24,644 bases of DNA from JASBRS01 sp964496495 (GCA_964496495.1 CAZBZU010000053.1:1-24644), one strand, 5' to 3'. Shown: positions 1 through 9,493, numbered from the stretch's first letter. The notes: generated from the letters alone by a model not told the origin. Numbers and translations are program-made.

Positions 1-2038
<2,038 letters not shown>

Positions 2039-2092
2039 GGCCTCAGCCGTGCCGTGCCCTCAGGTGTATCCCGCCCCAGGCGCACGACGCCC

Positions 2093-3829
2093 TCAGGCGT
2101 GCGGCTCGTCGTCCTCGGGGGTCGCGCCCGCCGCGACCTCGGCCGTCTCGCCACCGGCATCAGCCTCGGCATCGTCGAAGGTGAGCTCGTCCTCTTGCAG
2201 CAACTCCGGCTCGCCCAGCCCGGTGAGCCGTTCGCGCCCGCGGCTGGGCAGACGGTCGCGCAGCGAGGTGGCGTAGTCCGCGAGGTTCGCCAGCCCCTCG
2301 CCGACCGGGCGCCGCAGGCAGAACTCGCCCTGGGCCACCCGCGCCACCAGGTGGAAGGGGGCCTCCACCAGGCGCTCGAGCACGCGCAGTACCGCGTCGC
2401 GACTGAGCGTGCCCTGGCCGGCGAGGTCCTCGAGCAGGAAGACGGTGGGAGCGCGCAGGCCGGCCAGGTTGGTGAGCACCTCCGAGAACGCGCCGCGTTC
2501 CGCTACCAGCTCCGCCACGTCGTGCTCGAAGCGCTCGAGCCCACGGTCGAACAGCCCCTCGCGCTCGAAGTGCAGCTGCAGATCGAAGGGGCTCACCGGG
2601 ACGCTGCGGCCGAGGGTGCGGGCGCGCTGAAGGCCCTCCCAGGACCACAGCGTGGCGCGCGCCAGCTCCGCCGGCGACTGCAGCCGGCCGAGGTCGCGAC
2701 GGTCGCCGAAGACCGCCAGGAAGCGCGCGTTCAGCTCCCGGCGCCGCGCCAGCAGCGCTGCCCAGTCGAGCCGCTGACCGAATCCCAACGCGTGGACCAG
2801 CACGGTATAGCCGCGCCGTCCCAGCTCGGCGTGTGCCATCAGGTCGCCCTGCCCCAGAGCCTCCACCCGGAACCCGAAGCCTTCCAGCAGCTCTCGCGCG
2901 TGACTGACATGCTGCAGGTCGGCGATGTCGTCCTCCTCGGCGCCTTCGCGGCTGAGGGCGGCGTCGCCGGGGAACACCACGCGGGGCTTGCGGCGCTCGC
3001 GCACCGATGGCGTGGCCATCCTCTCGTCACCGTTGGCCGCCTCATGCGGCGGGACGGCGGCCTCGCCCCCGGGAGGGGCTTCGAGGGGCTCCCATGCCGG
3101 CGCCGGGGCCTCCTGCGCCCCGGTCGCGGCCTGCCAGGTGGAGCGCCACAGCGCTTCCTGCTGGCTCTCGCCCGCCTCGAGCGGGTGCGACTCGGCCTCC
3201 CCCGCCCCTTCGGCCTCGACCTGCGGTGCGGCGACTGCCTCGAGCCCGGGCTCCGCCTCGCTTGACGCGGCGCCGGCCAGCGGTGGCGGCTCGCCCGCCG
3301 GCTCGCCGCGCGGCCGCGCGCCGGCGGCCGTCTGGTCGTCGTCGAGGTGCCGCTCCAGAGCGCTTCGCACCTGCCAGCGGCCCTCGAAGTAGACGAACCG
3401 CTCGTCCTGCTGCAGCAGGTCACGCAGATCGACATCGCTCGGAAGCTCGGGGTGGAGCGCGCGGATCTCGGCCTCGTTCGCGGCGAGCTCCGCCTGAGCC
3501 AGCTCGTCGAGTAACGCCGCGACCGCACCGGGACGGGTGTAGTCCCGCTTGCGCGGCCGCGGCAACGCGGTGAAGCCGAAGCGCCCGTCCTCGAGCGGGC
3601 GGATGAGCAGCTCATCGTTGACCTCGAGCTCGTGGAGCGCCAGGAACTCGCCCAGACCGATCACACTGCGTGGCCCGGCAACCTCCAGCTCGAACTCCTC
3701 GCCACTCTCGGTATCGACCGCGAGGATGGGCCCCTCCTCGGGGAAGAGGCCGAGCATGGTTCGCGGCAGCGTCAACGCGCCGTTGCGCAAGCAGATGCGG
3801 GTGAGCGGGTAACGGAATTCCTGGGCCAT
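2093..3829 (-). CDS. Unrecognised multidomain protein, possibly DNA-binding, with acidic Pro/Ala-rich linker
   Basis: I do not recognise this 578-residue protein. Residues 1-95 look beta-rich, with spaced hydrophobic strands (ILAVDTESGEEFELEVAG, ELLIRPLEDGRFGFTAL) that could form a B3- or AbrB-like barrel. Residues 100-155 look helical and end in RFVYFEGRWQVR, the wing-like ending of some winged-helix domains. Residues 160-300 are a low-complexity acidic Pro/Ala/Glu linker. Residues 305-400 show an alpha/beta pattern (ELLEGFGFRVEALGQGDLMA, then YTVLVHALGF) reminiscent of restriction-endonuclease-like folds, but without a clear E-x-K. A further domain covers 405-510 and the tail is very acidic. 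There is no signal peptide or membrane segment. The ATG follows AGGGG at 5 nt. It is convergent with carB. All fold suggestions are guesses from strand patterns; that it is a real gene is well supported by the long GC-coherent frame and ribosome binding site. Confidence 0.8.
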   Translation of the reverse strand: MAQEFRYPLTRICLRNGALTLPRTMLGLFPEEGPILAVDTESGEEFELEVAGPRSVIGLGEFLALHELEVNDELLIRPLEDGRFGFTALPRPRKRDYTRPGAVAALLDELAQAELAANEAEIRALHPELPSDVDLRDLLQQDERFVYFEGRWQVRSALERHLDDDQTAAGARPRGEPAGEPPPLAGAASSEAEPGLEAVAAPQVEAEGAGEAESHPLEAGESQQEALWRSTWQAATGAQEAPAPAWEPLEAPPGGEAAVPPHEAANGDERMATPSVRERRKPRVVFPGDAALSREGAEEDDIADLQHVSHARELLEGFGFRVEALGQGDLMAHAELGRRGYTVLVHALGFGQRLDWAALLARRRELNARFLAVFGDRRDLGRLQSPAELARATLWSWEGLQRARTLGRSVPVSPFDLQLHFEREGLFDRGLERFEHDVAELVAERGAFSEVLTNLAGLRAPTVFLLEDLAGQGTLSRDAVLRVLERLVEAPFHLVARVAQGEFCLRRPVGEGLANLADYATSLRDRLPSRGRERLTGLGEPELLQEDELTFDDAEADAGGETAEVAAGATPEDDEPHA

Positions 3830-3870
3830 CTCGTCCCCTACTCGCGCGGTCGTGAAACCGACTGAGGTTG

Positions 3871-3922
3871 GCCTGCCCCGCGAGCGGTCTGCGCTCGCCC
3901 GTGGGACTCGGGCCGGGCAGGC
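3871..3922. other. Nested inverted repeats upstream of the 578-residue protein gene
   Basis: An outer 8-bp arm GCCTGCCC (3871-3878) pairs exactly with GGGCAGGC (3915-3922), and encloses a 7-bp hairpin GCGAGCG/CGCTCGC (3880-3886 with 3892-3898, 5-nt loop). It lies 42 nt upstream of the start of the minus-strand gene that begins at 3829 and 194 nt downstream of the zinc-ribbon gene ending at 4116. There is no T-tract on the minus-strand exit side, so a simple intrinsic terminator is unlikely. A structured 5' leader or a protein site is possible. The rest of 3830-4115 shows nothing I can assign. Confidence 0.5.
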
Positions 3923-4115
3923 ATTGTCACCATTTCGGCAAGTCTAACAGACGACCGGTCGGGCCAGGCCCCCATACGGCGGCCGCGTTCCGGCCGACCT
4001 CAGGGCGCTCCGCGGCGGCGACCAGGCGAGGACAGCTGCTCCCAGGCGCGGCTTGCCCGGGCGTCCGGCCGGCTGCGCGAGGGCCGCGGTCGCTGGCCGG
4101 CCTACCGCCCGCTCG

Positions 4116-4313
4116 TCACGTCTGAGGTCGCCGCTTGCGTTCGAGAGCCAGCCGATGGTGCTCGGATCCTTCCCGCAGGAGTGCCGTGCCGCACGTGGGG
4201 CACCGCTGAGTCTTGCAGGGAACCCCCTGCTCGTGAGGATACCTGGCTCCGCACTTCATGCAGACGCAGAACCCTCCCGGTCCCGCGTGGTCCGGCTCAT
4301 GCGACGTCTCCAT
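4116..4313 (-). CDS. Small zinc-ribbon protein (65 residues, six Cys)
   Basis: A 65-residue protein with Cys at 16, 18, 21, 33, 38 and 41: FCVCMKCGARYP, then GVPCKTQRCPTCGTALLRE. The C18-x2-C21 and C38-x2-C41 pairs are a typical zinc ribbon, and the extra C16 and C33 may be redox or additional metal ligands. The spacing recalls short bacterial and archaeal zinc-ribbon proteins with a G-x-PC motif; I cannot name the family with certainty. A longer in-frame start exists upstream (4466), but ATG 4313 follows AGGGGG by 9 nt and the extra residues are Arg/Gly-rich without pattern, so I chose 4313. It could be a metal-binding adaptor or a rubredoxin-like electron carrier. Function unknown. Confidence 0.75.
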   Translation of the reverse strand: METSHEPDHAGPGGFCVCMKCGARYPHEQGVPCKTQRCPTCGTALLREGSEHHRLALERKRRPQT

Positions 4314-4434
4314 GGTCAACGACCCCCTTCCCAATCTTCGTTGGCACGCTCCGGGCCTCGTGGCGCCACGGCTCGAGCCTCCGTGTGGGGCTCTCGCCCT
4401 TCCCGTCACCCCGATGCCGCCTGAGCCCCGCAGC

Positions 4435-4644
4435 CTAGACTGGCTGGTCGTCGTTGCGCTCTCCACGCGCCTTCGACACGTTTCGCTTGAAGGTCTCCAA
4501 GCTCGGGAAGCCGGTGGGGCGCATCACCCCGCCGGGCGCGCCGACGTGCCCGCAGCCCGGACAGGTGACCTCGTCCTCCATGCCGGCGTCGGCGGCGAAC
4601 ACGTGGCCGCACTCGGCGCACCGCACCTGCGGTGTCATGGCCAT
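4435..4644 (-). CDS. Small zinc-ribbon protein (69 residues, CxxC...CxxC)
   Basis: A 69-residue protein beginning MAMTPQVRCAECGHVF with Cys pairs C9/C12 and C28/C31 (VTCPGCGHVG), a classic two-knuckle zinc ribbon, followed by a short basic/polar tail. The start is fixed by AGGAGG 6 nt before the ATG, one of the best ribosome binding sites in the window, suggesting high translation. It lies 53 nt downstream of rnr on the same strand, separated by a GC-rich hairpin, so it may be co-transcribed with rnr. Possible roles are an RNA- or ribosome-associated zinc protein or a small regulator; none is shown by the sequence. Confidence 0.8.
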   Translation of the reverse strand: MAMTPQVRCAECGHVFAADAGMEDEVTCPGCGHVGAPGGVMRPTGFPSLETFKRNVSKARGERNDDQPV

Positions 4645-4664
4645 GATGAACCTCCTCGAGCGCA

Positions 4665-4687
4665 GCGGCGGCCGCTGGAGCCGCCGC
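4665..4687 (-). other. Intergenic hairpin between rnr and the zinc-ribbon gene
   Basis: GCGGCGGC (4665-4672) and GCCGCCGC (4680-4687) form a perfect 8-bp stem with a 7-nt loop, extendable by two pairs beyond an A-A mismatch. On the minus strand it follows the rnr stop and ends about 10 nt before the AGGAGG of the next gene. No T-tract follows, so it looks more like an mRNA-stability or processing hairpin than an intrinsic terminator. Confidence 0.5.
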
Positions 4688-4697
4688 AGCCGTAGCC

Positions 4698-7610
4698 TCA
4701 GCCCTTATCGGTGCGCCCGAACACCAGCCGGCGCTTCCTGCTTCTGCCTGTGGCCGAGCCTTTGTCGCGGGCGCGCTCCTCCCCAGGCTGGCGGTCCGGC
4801 ACCTGGCGGGAGGGCTGCCGCTCGCCGCTCGCTCGGCCGGCGCGGTCCTTGGGTCCGCTCGCGCCCTTGCCCTTGGCCGGCGCGCTCTTGCCGGGCCCGC
4901 TCTTGGCGCTCGCCTGCGCCTCGCTCCCGTTCCCCGAGCGGCGCCGACGGCTCCGCCTGCTGCCGCCCTGCGAGCCGCCCGGAGACGCCCCGTCCGCCGG
5001 CTTGGTCACGGCACCGGCCTTCCCGGACGCGGCTTTCCCGGACGCGGCCTCGGCAGACGGCGCCTTGGAGGATGCGTCCTTAGCGGACGCCTTGCGGCGC
5101 CCGCCGCCCTTGGCGGCCCCCTGCTTGCTCGCCCCCTGCTTGCCCGCCGGCTGCTTGCNNNNNNNNNNNNNNNNNNNNNNNNNNNNNNNNNNNNNNNNNN
5201 NNNNNNNNNNNNNNNNNNNNNNNNNNNNNNNNNNNNNNNNNNNNNNNNNNNNNNNNNNCTGCTTGCTCGCCCCCTGCTTGCCCGCCGGCTGCTTGCCCGC
5301 CGCCTGCTTGCCCGCCCCCTGCTTGCCCGCCGCCTGCTTGCCCGCCGGCTGCTTGCCCGCCGGCTGCTTGCCCGCCGGCTGCTTGCCCGCCGGCTTGGCC
5401 GCCTCGTCGTCAACGCGAGCCAAGGGATCCTTGAGCTTCTTGGGCGGGCGCTGGTGCTGCGGCTTCTCCTCTCCCTCGATCTCCGGCATCTCCATGGCGG
5501 CCGGGATGAGGTCGATCTGGCGCTGGGTGGGGTTGGCCTGCGCCACCTTCACCTCGACGCGGTCGCCCAGGCGGTAGCGCTTGCGCGTGTGCTTGCCCAT
5601 CAGCATGAGCGCGTCCTCGAGGTAGATGTAGTAGTCGTCGTCGAGGTGCGACACGTGCATCAGCCCCTCGACGGCGTTGGGCAGCGCCACGAACACGCCG
5701 AAGTTGGTGACGCCGGAGACCACCCCGGTGAAGCTCTCGCCCAGGTGCTCCTTGGCCCAGCGGGCGTGGTAGTAGCGGGTCAGGTCCCGCTCGGCGGTCT
5801 CGGCGCGGCGCTCGCGCTCGCTCGACTGCTCGGCCAGCTTGGGGAAGTCGGTCTTCAGCCGCGCCTTGAGCGTCGGCGACAGCCGGTGCTGCAGCAGCGC
5901 GCGCATGACGCGGTGCACCACCAGGTCGGGGTAGCGCCGGATGGGGCTGGTGAAGTGCAGGTAGTTCTCGAAGGCCAGGCCGAAGTGCCCCAGGTTCTCG
6001 GAGCTGTAGCGCGCCTGCTTGAGGCTGCGCAGCAGCAGGGTGTTGACGATCTGCGCCTCGGGCTTGCCGGCCGCCTCGCGCAGGATGCGCTGCAGGTCCT
6101 GCGGCCGGGCGTGCTGCAGGTCGAGGGTGTAGCCGAGGCGGCCGAGCGCCTTCTGGAGCGCCTGCACCTTCTCCTCGCTGGGATCCTCGTGCACGCGGTA
6201 GAGCGCGGGCACGTCCTTCCTGTCGAGCTCCTCGGCCACCAGCCGGTTGGCCAGCAGCATCATCTCCTCGATGAGCTGCCGGGCCGTGTTGCTGCGCACC
6301 GGCGTCAGATGCAAAGCACCCTGCTCGTCGACGTCCACCTTGGCCTCGGTGAAGTCGAAATCGAGCGCGCCGGCGCCGATGCGCTGGATGCGCAGCTCCT
6401 GGCTGAGGTTGACGAGCACCTTGATGTCGCGCTCGAGCTTGCGCTTGCCGTGCGGCAGGCGGCCGCCGTCGCTGAAGCCCTGGACCTGCTCGTAGGTGAG
6501 CCGCCCGTCGGACTGGATGACGGTCTCGCGGAAGCGCACGCCCTTGACGTCGCCGCCGCGGCTGATGTCCACGAACACCGACAGCGCCAGCCGCGGCTCG
6601 CCCTCGACCAGCGAGCAGATGCCGTTGGAGAGCCCTTCCGGCAACATCGGCAGGGTGCTGCCGGGCAGGTAGACGCTGGTAGCGCGCTCGCGCGCCTCCG
6701 CATCGAGGCTGGTGCCCTCGGCGACGTAGTAGGAGACGTCGGCGATGTGCACCCCGACGCGCAGCAGGCCGTCCTTGCCGCTGCCCTCGAGGCGCTCCAG
6801 GGAGAGGGCGTCGTCGAAGTCCTTGGCGTCCTCCCCGTCGATGGTGAAGGTGCTGACGTGGCGGTAGTCGGTGCGGCCCTCCATCATGTCGCCGCGCACG
6901 GTCGGCGGAACCGCCTCGGCCTCGGCGGTGGTGTCGGCGTCGAAGTCGGCCTTGAGACCGTACTTGACGATGACCGCCTTGGTCTCGACCTCGGGGTCGT
7001 CGCCGCTGCCTAGGAACTCGGCGACCTCACCGAAGGGCTCCTTCTCGCCGGAGGCCTCCGGCCACACCATGCGCGCCACGATGCGCGAGCCGCCCTCGAG
7101 CTTGCCGACGGACTCGGGGGTGAGCAGGATGCGCTCGCGCAACCTGGGCGAGTCCGGGCGCAGGATGGCGTAGCCGCGCGCATACTCCAGCGTGCCGACC
7201 ACGTTGTCGTAGCCGCGCTCGAGGATGCGCACGATCTCGCCGTTCTGGCGGTCGCCTTCCTTGACCATGGGGTTGGGCCGGGCCACCACGCGGTCGCCGT
7301 CCCAGGCGCCGGCGAGCTTGTCGGCCGGGATGAACAGGTCGCTGCCCTCGCCGCTGTCGGGGATGACGAAGCCGTAGCCGCCGGAGGTGACCTGCAGCTT
7401 GCCGAGGAAGAGGTTCATCTCCTGCGGCAGCCCGAAGGTGCGGCGCCGGGTGCGGATCAGCCGGCCCTCGTCCGCAAGCTCCGAGAGGAGCTTCCCCAAC
7501 ACGTTCCGGTCGCCGGCGTCGAGCCGTTTCTGCACGTCCTGTATGTGCCAGGGGCGCTGCGGATTGGTCTGGAAGAAGTGGAACACCTGCTCTTTGTCGA
7601 GGTCGGCCAT
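4698..7610 (-). CDS. rnr: Ribonuclease R with long basic pentapeptide-repeat tail (contains the assembly gap)
   Basis: RNase R is a processive 3'-5' exoribonuclease that degrades structured RNA and is used in rRNA and trans-translation quality control. Visible in order: an N-terminal winged-helix region (1-65), cold-shock-like domains (about 66-205), the RNB catalytic domain with IDGEDAKDFDDA (257-268; acidic residues D258, D264, D266, D267) and HFTSPIRRYPDL (near 552), and an S1 domain (about 622-702). Beyond it is an unusual tail of more than 200 residues: tandem PAGKQ-type pentapeptides, then Lys/Arg/Ser/Ala-rich sequence ending RKRRLVFGRTDKG. A Lys-rich tail is known in other RNase R proteins, but this repeat is distinctive. 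A 100-N gap interrupts it; the frame is preserved on both sides. A promoter-like TACACT stands 7 nt before the ATG, with no Shine-Dalgarno, so the mRNA may be leaderless. Confidence 0.95.
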   Translation of the reverse strand: MADLDKEQVFHFFQTNPQRPWHIQDVQKRLDAGDRNVLGKLLSELADEGRLIRTRRRTFGLPQEMNLFLGKLQVTSGGYGFVIPDSGEGSDLFIPADKLAGAWDGDRVVARPNPMVKEGDRQNGEIVRILERGYDNVVGTLEYARGYAILRPDSPRLRERILLTPESVGKLEGGSRIVARMVWPEASGEKEPFGEVAEFLGSGDDPEVETKAVIVKYGLKADFDADTTAEAEAVPPTVRGDMMEGRTDYRHVSTFTIDGEDAKDFDDALSLERLEGSGKDGLLRVGVHIADVSYYVAEGTSLDAEARERATSVYLPGSTLPMLPEGLSNGICSLVEGEPRLALSVFVDISRGGDVKGVRFRETVIQSDGRLTYEQVQGFSDGGRLPHGKRKLERDIKVLVNLSQELRIQRIGAGALDFDFTEAKVDVDEQGALHLTPVRSNTARQLIEEMMLLANRLVAEELDRKDVPALYRVHEDPSEEKVQALQKALGRLGYTLDLQHARPQDLQRILREAAGKPEAQIVNTLLLRSLKQARYSSENLGHFGLAFENYLHFTSPIRRYPDLVVHRVMRALLQHRLSPTLKARLKTDFPKLAEQSSERERRAETAERDLTRYYHARWAKEHLGESFTGVVSGVTNFGVFVALPNAVEGLMHVSHLDDDYYIYLEDALMLMGKHTRKRYRLGDRVEVKVAQANPTQRQIDLIPAAMEMPEIEGEEKPQHQRPPKKLKDPLARVDDEAAKPAGKQPAGKQPAGKQPAGKQAAGKQGAGKQAAGKQPAGKQGASKQXXXXXXXXXXXXXXXXXXXXXXXXXXXXXXXXXXKQPAGKQGASKQGAAKGGGRRKASAKDASSKAPSAEAASGKAASGKAGAVTKPADGASPGGSQGGSRRSRRRRSGNGSEAQASAKSGPGKSAPAKGKGASGPKDRAGRASGERQPSRQVPDRQPGEERARDKGSATGRSRKRRLVFGRTDKG
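5121..5393 (-). repeat. 15-bp tandem repeat encoding PAGKQ-type pentapeptides
   Basis: The plus-strand unit is ctgcttgcccgccgg, read on the minus strand as Pro-Ala-Gly-Lys-Gln. Nine perfect-phase units lie at 5259-5393 (four PAGKQ, then AAGKQ, GAGKQ, AAGKQ, PAGKQ, GASKQ), and two and a half at 5121-5158. Variation is confined mostly to the first residue of each unit. The repeat encodes an extended, regularly spaced positive tail in RNase R. The copy number is unknown because the gap sits inside the array. Confidence 0.95.
5159..5258. other. Scaffold gap of exactly 100 N inside the rnr tandem repeat
   Basis: There are 100 N, a common placeholder size. The 38 bases left of the gap (5121-5158) are identical to the 38 bases right of it (5259-5296), so the two contig ends may be the same sequence. 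Repeat phase would require a real gap of 7 plus a multiple of 15; 100 does not fit, although it does keep the reading frame. Confidence 0.97.
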
Positions 7611-7617
7611 CGATGAG

Positions 7618-7623
7618 AGTGTA
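7618..7623 (-). promoter_or_regulatory. Leaderless-type -10 element of rnr
   Basis: On the minus strand TACACT ends 7 nt before the rnr ATG (7610), which puts the expected transcription start on or next to the A of the ATG. No Shine-Dalgarno is visible in between and no clear -35 is seen. The rest of 7624-7713 holds nothing I can assign. Confidence 0.5.
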
Positions 7624-7713
7624 GCCCGCCAGCGAGGTCAGCGCCGTCGGTAACGTCGCGGCGACGGGCGCCACGCCCGGCAGCGGTCTGGCGAGCCGGG
7701 CCGTCCAGGCGCG

Positions 7714-8376
7714 TCAGACGAAGGTGGCGATCTCGCTCAGCGGCTTCTTGCCGATGGCCGGCACCCGCGCGTCCGCGGCCGGGTGCCCCACCACCAGCAG
7801 CACGAAGGGCCGCTCGTGTGGGGGCCGCCCCAGGATCTCACCCAGGAACCCCATGGGGCTGGGCGTGTGCGTGAGGCACGCCAGTCCCGCCTCGTGCAGG
7901 GCGGTGACGAGCATGCCGGTCGCGATGCCGACCGACTCGGTCGCGTAGTAGTGCTTGCGCTTGCCGCCGTCGGGGAGCTCCGCGTACGGCTGAACGAACA
8001 CCGCGATCAGCACCGGCGCCGTCTCGAGGAAGGGCTTGTGCCAGTCGGTACCCAGAGGCGCCAGCGCCTCCAGCCACGCCTGGGGCGCGCGTTCGCGGTA
8101 GAAGGCGCGCTCCTCGGCCTCCGCGGCGGCACGGATGCGCCGCTTCCGCGCGGGATCGGTGACCACGACGAAGTGCCAGGGCTGCAGGTTGGCGCCGCTG
8201 GGTGCCGTGCCTGCGGCCAGCAGGCAAGCCTCGATGACGGCTCGGGGGACGGGACGCCCGGCATACTCGCGAACGCTGCGGCGCGCGCGAACGCGCCGGT
8301 AGAAGTCTCGCGCCCGCGCCAGGATGTCGTCGTCACTGCGCGGCAGGTATCCCGTCAGCGGCTCGGTGGTGGGCAT
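7714..8376 (-). CDS. Nitroreductase-fold flavoprotein, iodotyrosine deiodinase-like
   Basis: A 220-residue FMN protein of the nitroreductase superfamily: RRSVREY (32-38) for FMN phosphate, GTAPSGANLQPWHF (56-69), and THTPSP (169-174). It aligns from memory without gaps to the active-site lid of iodotyrosine deiodinase: E89 and Y93 four residues apart, then K114 exactly 21 residues after the Tyr (human E157, Y161, K182), plus T171 at the place of human T239, which bonds FMN N5. That set binds the zwitterion of halotyrosines in the characterised family. The probable role is reductive dehalogenation of halotyrosine or a related flavin reduction in the cytosol. The start is uncertain: ATG 8376 or ATG 8385, with no strong ribosome binding site at either. 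It lies 64 nt after the polyprenyl synthase and probably shares its transcript. Confidence 0.85.
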   Translation of the reverse strand: MPTTEPLTGYLPRSDDDILARARDFYRRVRARRSVREYAGRPVPRAVIEACLLAAGTAPSGANLQPWHFVVVTDPARKRRIRAAAEAEERAFYRERAPQAWLEALAPLGTDWHKPFLETAPVLIAVFVQPYAELPDGGKRKHYYATESVGIATGMLVTALHEAGLACLTHTPSPMGFLGEILGRPPHERPFVLLVVGHPAADARVPAIGKKPLSEIATFV

Positions 8377-8440
8377 GCGGCCCATTCTGCCACGCGCCAC
8401 GGCGCGCGCCGGCAGCGCCGCCCAGCGCCTTCCGGAACGG

Positions 8441-9391
8441 CTAACGGGCGCGGGCGATCTCGCGTTCCGCCAGTCCCATGAGCGCCTCGCGAGCAGGCGA
8501 CGGCGGGAAGCCCGCCAACGCCGCCGCCGCCCGCTCGGCCTCCTCCCGGATGCGGATCCGGGTGCCCTCGTCCGCACGGTGCTCTCGGACGAGCGCCACC
8601 ACCCGCGCCACGTCACCCTCGCGCGAGGCGTGGCGCCGCAGGATGGCACGCACCTCGGTCACGCCATGCTCCAGCAGCAGCAGCAACACCGGGTAGGTGG
8701 CCTTGCCCTCACGCAGATCGCCCCCCACCGGCTTCCCCAGGCTGTCGGCGTCGCCCAACAGGTCGAGATAGTCGTCCTGCATCTGGAACGCGCGGCCGTA
8801 GTGCATGCCGTAGCTCACGAGCGCCTCCCGCTCCGCCTCGCCGGCACCTGCGAGGATGGCCACGCCCTCCACCGCCGACGCCAGCAGGATGGCGGTCTTG
8901 CCCTCGATGACCGCGTCGTAGGCGTCGAAGCCGTAGTCCTCCAGGGTCGCCGTCTGGAACTGCAGCACCTCGCCCTCACAGATGCCGGCGGCGGTGCGCG
9001 ACATCAGCCGCGTGAAGGGCACGCTGCCCGTCTCCGCCAGCAGGTCGAGCACGCGAGCGAGCATGAAGTCGCCCGACATCACGCTGACCACGTTGCCGTA
9101 CCGCCGGAAGGCGGCCTGCGCCCCGCGGCGGGTCTGGGCATCATCGATGAGGTCGTCGTGCAGCAGCGACGCCGAGTGGAGCAGCTCGACCGCCAGTGCC
9201 ACCAGCATGGTCCGCTCGGGGTCGGCGCCCAGCAGGCGGCCGGCAAGGAAGCTCAGGCTGGGACGAAGTCTCTTGCCGCCGGCACCCACCAGATCGTCAC
9301 CGATGGCCTCGATGAAGGCCACCGAAGAGTGCAGCTCTTGCTTCAGGCGCCGCTCGAACGCCTGCAGGTCGTCGCGGATGAACTCGAACAC
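8441..9391 (-). CDS. Long-chain polyprenyl diphosphate synthase
   Basis: A trans-prenyltransferase that extends farnesyl- or geranylgeranyl-type diphosphates with isopentenyl diphosphate. The protein is 316 residues from GTG 9391. Motifs are GGKRLRP (38-44), the first Asp-rich motif HDDLIDD (78-84), KTA (165-167) and the second Asp-rich motif MQDDYLD (204-210). The fifth residue before the first Asp motif is Ala, the small residue typical of long-chain enzymes (compare IspB), so a menaquinone side chain or similar is likely. A longer frame from GTG 9451 exists, but TATACT, a good -10 element, lies at 9407-9402 and would cut into it, so 9391 is preferred. It is 102 nt downstream of rex and leads into the flavoprotein gene. 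Confidence 0.92.
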   Translation of the reverse strand: MFEFIRDDLQAFERRLKQELHSSVAFIEAIGDDLVGAGGKRLRPSLSFLAGRLLGADPERTMLVALAVELLHSASLLHDDLIDDAQTRRGAQAAFRRYGNVVSVMSGDFMLARVLDLLAETGSVPFTRLMSRTAAGICEGEVLQFQTATLEDYGFDAYDAVIEGKTAILLASAVEGVAILAGAGEAEREALVSYGMHYGRAFQMQDDYLDLLGDADSLGKPVGGDLREGKATYPVLLLLLEHGVTEVRAILRRHASREGDVARVVALVREHRADEGTRIRIREEAERAAAALAGFPPSPAREALMGLAEREIARAR

Positions 9392-9401
9392 AACGCTAGC
9401 C

Positions 9402-9407
9402 AGTATA
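9402..9407 (-). promoter_or_regulatory. -10 element TATACT of the polyprenyl synthase gene
   Basis: TATACT on the minus strand ends 10 nt before GTG 9391, predicting a leader of only a few bases. No Shine-Dalgarno and no clear -35 are seen. A CTAG follows two bases after the hexamer. Confidence 0.5.
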
Positions 9408-9493
9408 CGGGCGCCGGCCTGGCGGTCCCGCCGCGCGAGCCCGTTGCGCACCGCGGCGACGGCGCCGCCAGCATCCCCACGGGCGGCCGCGCT

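Noticed and set aside
4387..4429. GGGGCTC/GAGCCCC as a terminator between the zinc-ribbon genes
   Set aside because: The loop would be 29 nt and there is no T-tract; probably chance in GC-rich DNA.
5121..5393. CRISPR array
   Set aside because: The 15-bp repeat is directly tandem without spacers and encodes in-frame pentapeptides of RNase R.
5454..7013. 519-codon plus-strand frame opposite rnr
   Set aside because: Val/Leu/His-rich mirror of rnr codons; no start signal or domain.
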